64,000 nucleotides of DNA. It comes from Catellatospora paridis (lineage in GTDB: Bacteria > Actinomycetota > Actinomycetes > Mycobacteriales > Micromonosporaceae). How positions within the stretch are numbered: position 1 is the first letter of the stretch; every line of letters begins with the position of its first letter. Below, piece by piece: positions 43,338-52,816 of the stretch. Location of the stretch: assembly GCF_009720365.1 (NCBI RefSeq), contig NZ_ML769313.1, positions 828,990-892,989 on the forward strand. Reading direction: 5' to 3'. The notes under the pieces are model-generated. The model was not told the DNA's origin and made no database searches. It saw only the letters and a program-made list of their open reading frames with translations. The translations under genes and the position numbers were made by a program.

Positions 43338-44975
43338 TTAAGTGAATTCGCCGCGCGTTTGCGGTGTTGCTGAAGTATGGATGTTTTCGAGGGATGAGCG
43401 GTCGGCGACCGCATCGGGGTCATGCTCGACGTCCGGGTGGTTCTCGTTTTCAGCCGTGGTGGGCGGGAGTTGGGGGGCGAACGCCCGCAGCTGACCGACG
43501 AGCGCCGACGGACTGTGTCCTGCGCTCAGTACCGTGCCGTCGGGTCGGATGAGCGCGGTGTGCGCCCTGCCTTGCCTGAGCCAGCGGTGGAGCTCGCTGC
43601 CGGGTGCGGCGTGCACGACGACCACTTCGACGCCCGCTATATCGGCTTGTTCGGCGGGGGACGGCTCGGCTGACGTGACGAGTGCGAAGCGGCCTGCGGC
43701 CACGTCGTCGAAGCGCCGGCCATCGTCGAGGAGCGCGTTCGGACACAGATGGCCGGCCAACGCGCGGCGCAGTCGCGCACGCACCACCAGAGCGGACCGG
43801 CGCAGCGCCGGTGTCTGACTCCCGGCCGTCATCTTCTTGATCACGGGCAACACGTGCAGCCAGGGCACGACAGCGCTGCGCAGGAGCGCGCCCAGAGGAC
43901 CGCTGTCGGTCATCACGACTCCGATGAGTCTGGCCAGCTTGATCATCGAGCGGGCGTGTGCGGCGCGCTCGGTCTGGTAGGTGTGGAGCACGGCTTCGGG
44001 CAGGGTCCCGTCGAGTACGGCGGCTAGTTTCCAGGCGAGGTTCATCGCGTCGCGCAGCCCTGCTGCCATGCCCTGGCCGATGAACGGCGGGGTGAGGTGG
44101 GCGGCGTCGCCGAGTAGGAACACGCGGCGGTCGCGCCACCTGTCGGCGACCTGGGCGCGGAAGGTGTATTCGGCCATGCGGACGATGCGCAGCCGGTCGA
44201 CCGGGACGTCGCCGGTCCATCTGGCGATGAGTGGGTGCAGCCGGGTCATGTCCCGGAAGTCGTCGGCTGTCTGGCCGGGCGTCAACTGGAACTCCCAGCG
44301 GTGGCGGGTCGTCCCTATGCGCATGTAGGTGGCGGCCCGGCTCGGGTCGCAGACCTGCTGGACGCCTTCCCAGTGGCCGAGGTCGGCGTTGGTGTCCACG
44401 TCGACGACGAGCCAGCGCTGGGTGAAGTCGAGGTCGTTCATCGTGGCCCCGATCGCTGTGCGCGTCGGGCTGTTGGCGCCGTCGCAGCCGAGGACGTAGC
44501 CGGCGCGGACGCAGTGTTGTTCGCCGGTAGTCAGGTCCGTGAAGTCGACGCGCACGCCATCGGCGTCCTGCGTGAGCGCGGTCACGTCGGCGTTGCCGCG
44601 AAGGGTGGCAGCGGGGTACCGCGTCAGGTTGTCGCGGAACAGCTGCTCCAGCTCGGGCTGGTCGAACATGCTTCCCTCGGGGAAGCCGTGCCTGCCGCCG
44701 TCGCGATCGCGCCGGATTTCGGCCAGCACGCGCAGGTCGGTGTCGAGCAGGCGCAGGCCCTGGTGCGGTCGGGAAACGGCCGTGAACTTCTCGCGCAGCC
44801 CGAGGCGGGCAATGATCCGTTGGACCTCATCGTCGACGGCGACGGCGCGGGGCTGAGGATAGGCGGACTGCCACCGCTCGAGCAGCAGGCACTGCACGCC
44901 GTACTGGGCGAGCAGCGTCGCGACGGTCAGCCCTGTCGGACCGGCGCCGACTATCACCACAGGCACCATGGTCAT
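43338..44975 (-). CDS. FAD-dependent aromatic hydroxylase, MhpA-like
   Basis: A 545-residue class A flavoprotein monooxygenase. GAGPTGLTVATLLAQYG is the FAD GxGxxG loop, CDGANSPTR the DG motif, and GDAAHLTPPFIGQGMAAGLRD the GD motif, in the form typical of 3-(3-hydroxyphenyl)propionate hydroxylase. The C-terminus is a thioredoxin-like dimer domain plus about 40 extra charged residues. It would add an ortho hydroxyl to make a catechol for the dioxygenase encoded first in the operon. Its ATG overlaps the DoxX stop (4 nt). Confidence 0.9.
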   Translation of the reverse strand: MTMVPVVIVGAGPTGLTVATLLAQYGVQCLLLERWQSAYPQPRAVAVDDEVQRIIARLGLREKFTAVSRPHQGLRLLDTDLRVLAEIRRDRDGGRHGFPEGSMFDQPELEQLFRDNLTRYPAATLRGNADVTALTQDADGVRVDFTDLTTGEQHCVRAGYVLGCDGANSPTRTAIGATMNDLDFTQRWLVVDVDTNADLGHWEGVQQVCDPSRAATYMRIGTTRHRWEFQLTPGQTADDFRDMTRLHPLIARWTGDVPVDRLRIVRMAEYTFRAQVADRWRDRRVFLLGDAAHLTPPFIGQGMAAGLRDAMNLAWKLAAVLDGTLPEAVLHTYQTERAAHARSMIKLARLIGVVMTDSGPLGALLRSAVVPWLHVLPVIKKMTAGSQTPALRRSALVVRARLRRALAGHLCPNALLDDGRRFDDVAAGRFALVTSAEPSPAEQADIAGVEVVVVHAAPGSELHRWLRQGRAHTALIRPDGTVLSAGHSPSALVGQLRAFAPQLPPTTAENENHPDVEHDPDAVADRSSLENIHTSATPQTRGEFT

Positions 44976-45325
44976 GCCCCGCTCAGCAGCAGGATCAGGT
45001 AGCCGGCGGCAAGAAGCGCGCAGACCAGGGCCGGGGCGGCCTTGCGCAGGCCGTCGCCTTTGCGGACGTGTACGACGACGGCTCCGGTGAGCAGGAGCAG
45101 CAGGCCGGCCGCGGCCAGCGCGCCGATCAGCGGTTGGAGCAGGCCGAGGAGCAGGCCGATGGCTGCGGCGAGTTCGAGCGCTCCGATGCGGCGGTAGGCG
45201 GCGGTGGAGAAGCCTGCCTCGGTGGCAAGCTCCCGCATCGCCGGCACGGCCTTGACCTTCGCGGCGCCCAGGGCGGCAAAGGCCACGGCGAGCAGCACCG
45301 CGAGGATGATGGTGGGCAGTGTCAT
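44972..45325 (-). CDS. DoxX family membrane protein
   Basis: 117 residues, four helices (TIILAVLLAVAFAALGAAKV, ALELAAAIGLLLGLLQP, LAAAGLLLLLTGAVVV and ALVCALLAAGYLILLL). DoxX-like proteins are found with redox enzymes; the role here is unknown and may be membrane anchoring or substrate passage. Four-base overlaps at both ends tie it to the acyl-CoA ligase and the hydroxylase. Confidence 0.85.
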   Translation of the reverse strand: MTLPTIILAVLLAVAFAALGAAKVKAVPAMRELATEAGFSTAAYRRIGALELAAAIGLLLGLLQPLIGALAAAGLLLLLTGAVVVHVRKGDGLRKAAPALVCALLAAGYLILLLSGA

Positions 45326-47211
45326 GGTTTTACCTCCGTGCGCCAGGCGATGGTGTACTGGTCCAGGACTGCTTTGACGGCCGCCTGGTGGGCCGTCGCC
45401 TGGACGGTGATGACCGCTACCGGGGTGCTGCCCTCGACGGCGATGTCGATCCCGTGCACGGCGGGTACGTCGTGCAGCGCGGTGTGCAGTTCCGCGCGGG
45501 TCGCGTCCATGCGCAGGGCGAGCCGGTAGAGCTTGCCGACCGCCGTGGCGGGCAGCTCGTCGAGGATGGTGACGGTCTTGGGCGCGGCGGTGGGATCCGG
45601 CACGCGGTCGCGGGCCCAGTCGCGCAACTGCTCCGGCGTCACCGTGGCACCGGGGACGAGGGTGACGTAGGCGACGGGGACCTCTCCGGCGTGCCTGTCG
45701 GGACGCCCGACGGCGCAGGCCGCCACGACGTCGGGATGGGCATGGAGCGCGTCTTCGACGATCGCCGGGTCGATGTTGTGCCCGCCGCGGATGATGAGGT
45801 CTTTGGCACGGCCGGTGAGGTAAACGAAGCCGTCGGCGTCGACCCGCCCCAGGTCGCCGGTGTCCAGCCAGCCGTCGGCGAGCTTGCCCAGTCCGTCCAG
45901 GACGTGGCCAGCGCCGCCGCGGCGGGTGACGTATCCGGGAAAGACGGCCGGGCCGCTGACCGCCAGCACACCGGTGGCGCCGGCGGGCAGGATCCGCCAG
46001 GTCCCGTCGGTCGCCATGGCGATCGCTTCGACGCGCTGGTATGGCAGGCGCTGCCCGACCGAGCCGGGCCGGGGCACGTCTGCGAAGGTACGCGCGCTGG
46101 CACAGGTGGCCTCGGTCAGTCCGTAGCCCTCGACCAGAGTGGCGCCGGTATGTGCCTGGAAGCCCTCGCGGACCGCAGCTGGAAGCGGCGACGCGCCCAC
46201 CATGGGATGGCGCAGGCTACTGATGTCGGCGTCGACCGGGTATCGAGTCAACGCCGCGTACACGGTCGGCACTGCGCTCATGGCGGCGATCCGGTAGTGC
46301 TCGACGATTCTCCAGAACGCCGGGAACAGGTCGGGGTCGCGGTAGCCGAGCGGGCCGGCCCACACCACATGCTGGCCCTTGAACAGCGGTGCCAGCAGCG
46401 TGACCACGAGTGCGTTGACGTGGAACAGCGGAAGGGCGGCCAGGACCACGGTCTGCTGGTTGAACATGGTTGCGGCGGCCAGCATCCAGGCGTCGGCGAC
46501 CTCGTTGGCGTGGGTGTGCGCGGCCAGCTTCGGTGCGCCGGTGGTGCCGCCGGTGTGGAAGATCGCAGCCAGATCACCGGCACGGGGCAGGTCACCGCCG
46601 AAAGCCGACGGGTCCATGGCGGTGGCCAGCTCAGCGAGGTATCCGATGTGCACGCCGCCGACGGCGGGCAGCGCCTGCAGCCCGCCTGTCGCGGCGGTGG
46701 GGCCCAGCACGAGCACGGTGTCGAGCAGACCTTCGCCGGCGAGAGACCGGACGGTGTCCCACGTGCCGGGAGCGAGGTCGGGTCCGGCCGTGACCAGCAC
46801 CCGAGCGCCGCTTCGGCGCAGCAGCTCAGCCAGATGCTGCCCCGACAGGCCGGCGCCCAGGGGCGCTGCGATCCCGGCCAGCTGAGCGGCGAGCGTCGCA
46901 GTGATCAGCTCCGCGCAATTGGGTGACATCAGCGCCACCGCGTCACCACGCCGTACGCCGAGCTGGTGCAGGAGGTTGGCGTAGCGGTGGACGTCGGCCA
47001 GCATCTGGGCGAAGGTGCGCTGCATCGGCTCGCGCCACCGCGCGGCGGCGGGTAGGACGCTGACGGCGATGCGGTCGGGCCAGTGTTCGGCCGCGCGCGC
47101 GAGCAGGGCGTAGGTCGACTCGGGCAGGCCCCGTGCTTGCAGGGGCACGGCTTCGATCGCGGCGAGGTCGGTGGGTGTGGCGTAGCGGGGCCACAGCAGC
47201 TGTTCGTTCAC
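45322..47211 (-). CDS. Acyl-CoA ligase (AMP-binding)
   Basis: A 629-residue ANL-superfamily ligase. The P-loop-like HTGGTTGAPKLAAHTHAN (A3) is present, with VEGYGLTEATC (A5), DGWLDTGDLGRVDADGFVYLTGRAKDLI (A7-A8) and AVGKLYRL with the catalytic Lys (A10). ALPLFHVNAL supports an acyl or aryl substrate. It probably activates a phenylpropanoid-like acid or a ring-cleavage product as its CoA thioester. About 60 residues follow A10. ATGA overlaps lie at both ends. Confidence 0.92.
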   Translation of the reverse strand: MNEQLLWPRYATPTDLAAIEAVPLQARGLPESTYALLARAAEHWPDRIAVSVLPAAARWREPMQRTFAQMLADVHRYANLLHQLGVRRGDAVALMSPNCAELITATLAAQLAGIAAPLGAGLSGQHLAELLRRSGARVLVTAGPDLAPGTWDTVRSLAGEGLLDTVLVLGPTAATGGLQALPAVGGVHIGYLAELATAMDPSAFGGDLPRAGDLAAIFHTGGTTGAPKLAAHTHANEVADAWMLAAATMFNQQTVVLAALPLFHVNALVVTLLAPLFKGQHVVWAGPLGYRDPDLFPAFWRIVEHYRIAAMSAVPTVYAALTRYPVDADISSLRHPMVGASPLPAAVREGFQAHTGATLVEGYGLTEATCASARTFADVPRPGSVGQRLPYQRVEAIAMATDGTWRILPAGATGVLAVSGPAVFPGYVTRRGGAGHVLDGLGKLADGWLDTGDLGRVDADGFVYLTGRAKDLIIRGGHNIDPAIVEDALHAHPDVVAACAVGRPDRHAGEVPVAYVTLVPGATVTPEQLRDWARDRVPDPTAAPKTVTILDELPATAVGKLYRLALRMDATRAELHTALHDVPAVHGIDIAVEGSTPVAVITVQATAHQAAVKAVLDQYTIAWRTEVKP

Positions 47212-48146
47212 CGGGCGTCCCTGACGACCGTGCGCTGGGTGCCCAGATCGATCGCGCAGTCGTCGGTGGCGATCGTGGCCTCGACGACGTCACCGTCCTT
47301 GAGGTACTTCGGGTTGCGGGCCTGGCCGCCGAAGAACAGCTTCCATCTCGTGGCCGGCGGCAACAGCGAAGCGATGACCTGGACGGGCCTCGGCGGCGCG
47401 CTCAGCGCGGTGCCGACCGGTGTACCGGTGAGCAGCAGGTCACCGGCGTCCAACCGCTGGAACCGGGACAGGCTCTGCAGCGCCCGGACCGGCGAGTAGA
47501 TCATGTCAGCGGCCGTCATGTCCTGCCGCAGCGCGCCATTGACCCGCAACGTCAGCCGCAGGTCCGTGAACCGCTTGAGTTCCTCGGCGTCGAGCAGCAC
47601 CAGTGCCGGGCCGACCGGGGTGAACGTCGGGTAGGACTTGGCCTCGTAGAACTGCGTCTGGGGCAGTTGGACGTCGCGCGCGGAGACGTCGTTGGTGACG
47701 ACCAGCCCGGCGACGTAGTCGGCGAGGTTGTCGTCGGTGACCGTCGTGCCGACCGGCATCTCGCGTCCGATGACCAGGCCGATCTCCACCTCGTAGTCCA
47801 GCAGGCGTACGTGGCTGGGCCGGATCACGTCGTCGTGCGGGCCGCTGATCGACCCGGACGACTTGCGGAAGAACGTCATCGGGACGGTGCTGGGATCGCC
47901 GCCGGTGTCGGTCACGTGCGAGGCGTAGTTCGTCATCTGCGCGACGACACGGCACGGCCCTGTCACCGGAGAGATCAGGGCCAACGTGTCGACCGGGACG
48001 GTTTCGCTGTTCGCCGTGGCGGCCGCGATGGCCAGCCCGTCGGCGAGCAGCTGGCCGGTGGTGGTCGCCTCGGTGGCGATCTTCGCCGCGCCGGTAGGTG
48101 AGAGCACCCACCAGGCATCGGCGGTACGCAGGACGGAGATACTCAT
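47208..48146 (-). CDS. Fumarylacetoacetate hydrolase family protein
   Basis: A 312-residue FAH-superfamily hydrolase or decarboxylase. DYEVEIGLVIG holds the ExE metal ligands, NDVSARD the Asp, and KSYPTFTPVGPALV the Lys and loop. Together with an extradiol dioxygenase it would hydrolyse or decarboxylate the ring-fission product of a meta-cleavage route. It overlaps both neighbours by 4 nt. Confidence 0.9.
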   Translation of the reverse strand: MSISVLRTADAWWVLSPTGAAKIATEATTTGQLLADGLAIAAATANSETVPVDTLALISPVTGPCRVVAQMTNYASHVTDTGGDPSTVPMTFFRKSSGSISGPHDDVIRPSHVRLLDYEVEIGLVIGREMPVGTTVTDDNLADYVAGLVVTNDVSARDVQLPQTQFYEAKSYPTFTPVGPALVLLDAEELKRFTDLRLTLRVNGALRQDMTAADMIYSPVRALQSLSRFQRLDAGDLLLTGTPVGTALSAPPRPVQVIASLLPPATRWKLFFGGQARNPKYLKDGDVVEATIATDDCAIDLGTQRTVVRDAR

Positions 48147-49267
48147 GTCGTTGCTACTTTCATCAGGCCGCGAAGGCGGTGCAGGTCGAACTCGTTGTCC
48201 TCGCGCAGCGCGGCGGCGACCGCGCGCAGTTCACGAAGTGCTTGCCGGCCGGGTTTGATCCCGAGGAAGTCACTGGTGGCAGGCGGACCCCACTGGGCCA
48301 GACCGGAGGCGGTCATAGGAGCCCAGCCCGCCTCGAGGGTGTTGTCGAAAAGATCGCCGTCACTGAAGTGCTCCACCAGGAAGCCGTCAGGGTCGCGCCA
48401 GTAGTCGAAGATCTGGCTCCCCTGGATGTGCCTGCCTACGCCCCACGAGCGCCGGTAGCCGTGCTCGCGTAGGTACTCGCCGCCGGCGGCCAGCGCGTCG
48501 AGGTCGGCGACCTGGTAGGCCGAGTGCACGTAACGGTTGGCCGGGCCGAGGGCCAGCGCGAGGGTGTGGTGGTCGGTGGGCGTGCGGCCGCGGTCACAGC
48601 GGATGAAGCTCATCACCGGGCCGCGCTCGCGCTGGTCCTGGTAGTAGAGGAAGTCGCTGACGATCAGACCAAGGTGCTGCAGGTACCAGTTGAGCGTCTG
48701 CACATATCTGGTCGACTGCAGCACGACGTGGCCGAGCCGCTGCACCTTGGCCGGCTCGCGCGGCGGCCGCTGGGCGGCGTTGAGCCGCACCGGGTCGTGC
48801 CCGACGTTCCACGGCAGCGGCCGCTGAGCGGGCAGCGCCGGCAGTTCGTGCGTGTCGGCGACGACGCGTACTCGGATCCCGTTCGGGTCGGTCAGGTCCA
48901 CGCTCACCCCGCCGAGGCTTTCCAGCAGCGGTGTGACGGTCGTGCCGGTGGCGTCGGCAAGGCGCAGCAGGTCGCGGGCGTCGGCGGCCCTGAAGGCCGG
49001 GCCGATGAAACGCGAGCGGGTGCCGCGGCGGATCAGAACGCAGGGGGCACCCGGGTCCATGCCGCGCAGATGCAGCTCCTGCGGCGTGCGCAGGGACGTC
49101 GTGAAGCCGAACGCGTGGGCGAACATCTCAGCCCGTTGCAGGTCCGGCTTGTGGAACTCGAGCCAGGCCAGGTCGTCCACCTTGATGATCGGCTGGCGTG
49201 CCCGGCCGGGGTGCTCGTCGGGCTGCGAGCCGTGCTCGCTGTGCAGACCGGTATGCGGGTCGTGCAT
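48143..49267 (-). CDS. Extradiol ring-cleavage dioxygenase (VOC fold)
   Basis: A 374-residue type I extradiol dioxygenase with two VOC modules. The C-terminal module has the iron triad: His in RLGHVVLQ, His in PTDHHTLALAL and Glu in GFLVEHFSDGD. I chose the Met of MHDPHTG (GAGGAGG upstream) over the frame opening at 49309. It leads the operon and should cleave a catechol made by the MhpA-like hydroxylase. The C-terminal helix is family-typical. Confidence 0.9.
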   Translation of the reverse strand: MHDPHTGLHSEHGSQPDEHPGRARQPIIKVDDLAWLEFHKPDLQRAEMFAHAFGFTTSLRTPQELHLRGMDPGAPCVLIRRGTRSRFIGPAFRAADARDLLRLADATGTTVTPLLESLGGVSVDLTDPNGIRVRVVADTHELPALPAQRPLPWNVGHDPVRLNAAQRPPREPAKVQRLGHVVLQSTRYVQTLNWYLQHLGLIVSDFLYYQDQRERGPVMSFIRCDRGRTPTDHHTLALALGPANRYVHSAYQVADLDALAAGGEYLREHGYRRSWGVGRHIQGSQIFDYWRDPDGFLVEHFSDGDLFDNTLEAGWAPMTASGLAQWGPPATSDFLGIKPGRQALRELRAVAAALREDNEFDLHRLRGLMKVATT

Positions 49268-49291
49268 CGTCGACACCCTCCTCGAAAGTCT

Positions 49292-49305
49292 TGATGAAAT
49301 CATCA
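49292..49305. promoter_or_regulatory. TGATGA/TCATCA operator-like dyad
   Basis: An inverted repeat with 6-bp arms around AA, 25 bp before the dioxygenase start in the divergent promoter shared with tetR. Half-sites TCATCA and TGATGA recur near 49353 and 49372. Confidence 0.55.
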
Positions 49306-49401
49306 CCAACGAGCAGACTGTCAGTCAAATGTTTTGAGGTTTTCATCATCGCTGACCTGTGCCGCTAAGATTGATGACTTACGACTGTGAGGTGACCGGG
49401 T

Positions 49402-50046
49402 ATGGCGCAGAACAGGACAGACAGCCCGAGTCGACAAGAAAGGCGCAAAGCTCGCACTAGGGCGGCGCTCATAAAGGCCGCGCAGTCCGTTGTCGCGGCG
49501 GGCCGTTTGAACGCGCCCATCCTCGAGATCACCCAGGCTGCCGATGTGGGTATGGGCTCCTTCTACAACCACTTCGACAGCAGAGAACAGCTGTTCCGAG
49601 CTGCGGTGGACGATGCCTTGGAGCGCCACGGGAACCGGTTCGACGAGTGGAGCGCCTGCCTGGACGACCCAGCCCACGCCTTCGCGCAGAGCTTCCGGCT
49701 GACCGGGCGGATCCATCGCCGAGAACCCGCGCTCAGCCAGGTCCTGTTCACGTTCGGGCTGGCCATGGCCGCGGTGGACAATGGCCTCGCGCGGCGCGCC
49801 AGCCGCGACATCGACCGCGCGGTGCTTGCCGGCCGCTTCGTCGTGCCTGACACCGACCTGGCCATGGTCGTGGTCGCCGGCGCCGTTCTGTGCCTCGGTC
49901 GCCTGCTGCACGACCAACCCGAACGCGACCACGCCACATCAACCGACCACGTCGCACAGACCGTGCTGCGCATGCTGGGCATGCCGGGCGAGGAGGCCAG
50001 CGAGATATGCCAACGTCCGCTACCTAGTCTGGATGATCCCCCGTAG
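49402..50046 (+). CDS. TetR family regulator
   Basis: A 214-residue regulator. The TetR HTH is RKARTRAALIKAAQSVVA through ITQAADVGMGSFYNHFDSREQLF. The ligand domain resembles that of the TetR at 58405-59076 (both have DDPAxAFAQS and an unusual GSFYNHF). Divergent from the aromatic operon, so probably its substrate- or CoA-ester-responsive repressor. Confidence 0.92.
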   Translation: MAQNRTDSPSRQERRKARTRAALIKAAQSVVAAGRLNAPILEITQAADVGMGSFYNHFDSREQLFRAAVDDALERHGNRFDEWSACLDDPAHAFAQSFRLTGRIHRREPALSQVLFTFGLAMAAVDNGLARRASRDIDRAVLAGRFVVPDTDLAMVVVAGAVLCLGRLLHDQPERDHATSTDHVAQTVLRMLGMPGEEASEICQRPLPSLDDPP

Positions 50047-50304
50047 ACGACGCGGAGCCGTTGAGCCACGACACCTGGCTAACCAGCAGCCTCCGGGCCT
50101 GCGAGCAGTTGTCGGCGTTAGGCGAAAGGGTCTGAACAGTTGTCCAGTTTGGCTAAGCGATCCTCAGTCTTGCGTACAAGCAGTGTGGGCGTCGGCTCGT
50201 CCGACTGCTTGTTGTCGGTGGTGTTGTTTAGCCTTGTCGGCGTCGTGTTCTGGTCGTGTCGGTGAGGAGCGTGGTGGCGCAGTTGTCGTGCGCTGCAGTC
50301 AGCG
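50047..50304. other. TnpB upstream region with hairpin and hexamer repeats
   Basis: Includes a long stem-loop (50176-50212) and, just beyond, about four tandem GTGGCG hexamers (about 50303-50326) within the presumed start of the TnpB-like frame. The hairpin could be a subterminal imprint of an IS200/IS605-like left end. No target duplication is expected for this class. Confidence 0.4.
50176..50212 (+). repeat. Nested inverted repeat upstream of TnpB-like gene
   Basis: Outer arms ACAAGCA/TGCTTGT and inner arms GTCGG/CCGAC with a 5-nt loop and a left-side bulge. A candidate transposon-end hairpin or terminator of the TetR gene. Confidence 0.5.
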
Positions 50305-52334
50305 GTGGCGGTGGCGGTGGCGGTGGCTGAGCTGACCGCGACTGCGTCCTGTGCCGCGATGTCAGCGGTCGTGGAGTCCAGCGGCCTTCGTGTCGGTGAA
50401 CGCCTGCTGGCCCAGCGGGTGGGTTGGCTGTGCGGGCTGGTCTCGGGCATGGCGGGGCGGATCGTGGCCGAGCGCTGGAACAGCCCGGATCTGGACGCCC
50501 TCGCGGCGGGTGTGGGGGCCGACGGGCGTGGGCTGCCGGCCAAGGGCTGGATGACGCTGCGCCGGCTGGGCTGGGCCGCGACCCCACCCGAAGGCGTCTA
50601 CGTTTACGACCGGGTGCGCCGGTGCGCGCAGGAGGAAGCCGCCAGGACGTTGCGTCTGGCCGTGCAGCGCCGCCAGACCTGACCGCGATCGTCAAGACAT
50701 GGCCGCAGGGTGCCAGGCGCGACGACGCTGACTGGCGTGCCCTACGCGCCCTGCTCCCACCCGGTACACCGGCAGCCCAGATCGCCAACCGCACCCGGCA
50801 GGTCCGCGCATACCGGCACGCCCTCCACGGCGAACTACCGTTTGACCTGCCCGATATGGAGGCGGCCCCGGCGGTCGCCGCGCAGGTGCTGCTGGCCGCC
50901 GCGGACCGGCAGCTGACCACCATCACCCGCTGCGACGACGGCCGGGCGGTGCTGCGGGTGCAACTGCCGCTGACCGCCCAGCCCCGTAGTAGGGCCGAGT
51001 GGGCCTGGCACGTCCTGCAGGTCGCCCTGCCACCGACTGTTGCCACCGATGCCACGATCTGCGCGCCGACGCTGCGGATATCAGGGCACCGGATGCGGGT
51101 CGACCTACCCCACCGGGTTACCGTCACGCCCGCCGACCCTTCCGGACACCGCCTCGCGCTTGGTCTGGACTGGGGCGTCAACACGCTGCTCACCGGCGTG
51201 GTCGGCCGCCTGGCCGACGGCGTTAGGGTGGTGACCGACGGGCGGATGCTGCGCTACGACGCCACCGCCATCTCCGCCAAACTCCATCGCCTACGCGGAC
51301 ACCGCGAACACCTGGCCGCCCGACGCGACCACCACAGCGTCCTGGCAGCCGGGCTGCCCGCCACCGACCCCCGCACCCTGCGGCTGCACGCGATGGCCCA
51401 ACGGGCCCGGGTCGAGCACGAGCGGGTCTGCGCCCGCATCCGCCACCTCAACAAAACTTTGGCCTGGTCCGCCGCACGGTGGGCCGTCGACCACGCCACC
51501 GCCCTGCACGCCACCGTGATCTACGTCGAAGACCTGGCCACCTTGCAAGCCCGCGGCACTCGCAAAGGCAACGCTCGACTGTCCGGCCAGGTCCGCGGCG
51601 TGGTCTTCGAAGCGATCAGCCACCTCGCCGCCAAAACCGGCATCGCGGTGGTGACCGTGCCCGCCCGCGGGACCAGCAGATACTGCCCACGCTGCGGTGC
51701 AGGCAGCAGCGTACTCGCCCACACCCCAGCCCCGGACCGGCCAGACGAACGGGGCTGGAAATGGGCTGCCTGCTCCCGATGCGGCCTGTCCGCTGACCGC
51801 GATCACGCCGCAGCCATGCGCATCACCGCCCGCGGACTGCTCGCCCAGGCCCATGTCCGCACCGACCGCAAAACCGGCCGACACACCACCACCACGATCG
51901 TCGACGGCAACGTCGCCACCGTGCGACGCACGACCCCGCGTCCGGCCAAGCAGCCTGACGCTGGACGCGGTCCGAAGAACAGGCCGACCCCGAAGCGACC
52001 ACCAGCATCAGCATCTAAGCTTTCCCACCGTGTGCCCGACCGGCGCACGGCCCCCGCCCCACCCTCGGGTGGCCAGCGTCCGGCGGGGCAGGAACCCAAG
52101 AACCACCACCATCCGGCGGCGGCTTCAGGTCCTGCACACGAACTCCTGAACCCCCAGCACCATCCGACGGGCTTCCACCACGTCCGCGCCACCGCCGTCA
52201 CCGCCCTCAGCGGAGACTTCGGACCCCGGCACACGGCCACGCCTAGACCGGAATGTCTGAAACACACTCAGACAAACTCAGGAGATCAGAGACGCTTCCC
52301 TGGTAGCGTAAATGTTGCTGAGGTGTGGGGGTGA
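50305..52334 (+). pseudogene. TnpB-like RNA-guided nuclease gene, frameshifted, long tail
   Basis: The N-terminal part (GERLLAQRVGWLCGLVSGM through VYVYDRVRRCAQEEAARTL) reads in one register to a stop at 50682. The remainder reads from about 50670 in another (DLTAIVKTWPQGARRDD onward) to 52334. RuvC residues are present: Asp in GLDWGVNTLL, Glu in VIYVEDLATL, Asp in SADRDHAAA. The zinc ribbon is SRYCPRCGAG plus CSRCGLS. After the RuvC end about 165 basic, Pro-rich residues follow, an unusual tail that may reflect guide-RNA-encoding DNA read as protein. Start uncertain (50305-50359). No TnpA partner. One indel near 50670 inactivates it unless bypassed. Confidence 0.75.
52255..52273 (+). repeat. 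Hairpin in TnpB tail DNA
   Basis: GTCTGA/TCAGAC with a 7-nt loop near the 3' end of the TnpB-like frame, a possible right-end or guide-RNA scaffold element. Confidence 0.4.
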
Positions 52335-52594
52335 AGACCTCCTTGTGCCGAGCGACGACTGCGAATGCCTTGCGATGAGTCGCGATGTGCGCCGCGGACC
52401 CCGGCTATGGCTTACCGGCGGTAAAGCGGCCCCAACGGATGGCCATGGACATCGAAGACGCTGGCACAACGGACCGCTGTCGGCTGGACGAGGCTTGGTT
52501 GCCCCGGCTGGGCCGATTGGCGGCACCCGACAGCTGCGCGTAGCCGAGATACCGCCAGGACCGGTCGGACGGCCAGGATGGAAGGAGACTTCCG

Positions 52595-52816
52595 ATGCGG
52601 ATCGTCGTGGACCTGAATAGGTGTCAGGGATACGCGCAGTGCGTGTTTCTGGCGCACGAGGTCTTTAGGCTCAGTGGTGAGGAGACGCTCACCTACGACC
52701 CGAATCCCGATGACGCGCGGCGCCTGCAAGTCGAGCGAGCCGCTGCGGCCTGCCCGGTGCAAGCGATCCTGATCGACCGCTTGGAAGGTGCGCAGCCGCG
52801 GAGCGTGACGTCATGA
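52595..52816 (+). CDS. 3Fe-4S/4Fe-4S ferredoxin of P450 system
   Basis: A 73-residue single-cluster ferredoxin. RCQGYAQC and ACPVQAI supply three Cys; the fourth position of the first motif is Ala (GYAQC), so a 3Fe-4S cluster is likely, as in many actinomycete P450 partners. AAGGAG stands upstream. Its stop overlaps the reductase ATG (ATGA), so the electron chain is translationally coupled. Confidence 0.9.
   Translation: MRIVVDLNRCQGYAQCVFLAHEVFRLSGEETLTYDPNPDDARRLQVERAAAACPVQAILIDRLEGAQPRSVTS

Noticed and set aside
45319-46926. 535-codon frame antisense to the acyl-CoA ligase
   Set aside because: Shadow of the ligase; the ligase motifs on the minus strand are decisive.
50303-50326. GTGGCG hexamers as a CRISPR-like or regulatory array
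   Set aside because: Only about four perfect hexamers without spacers, in coding DNA; simple microsatellite.
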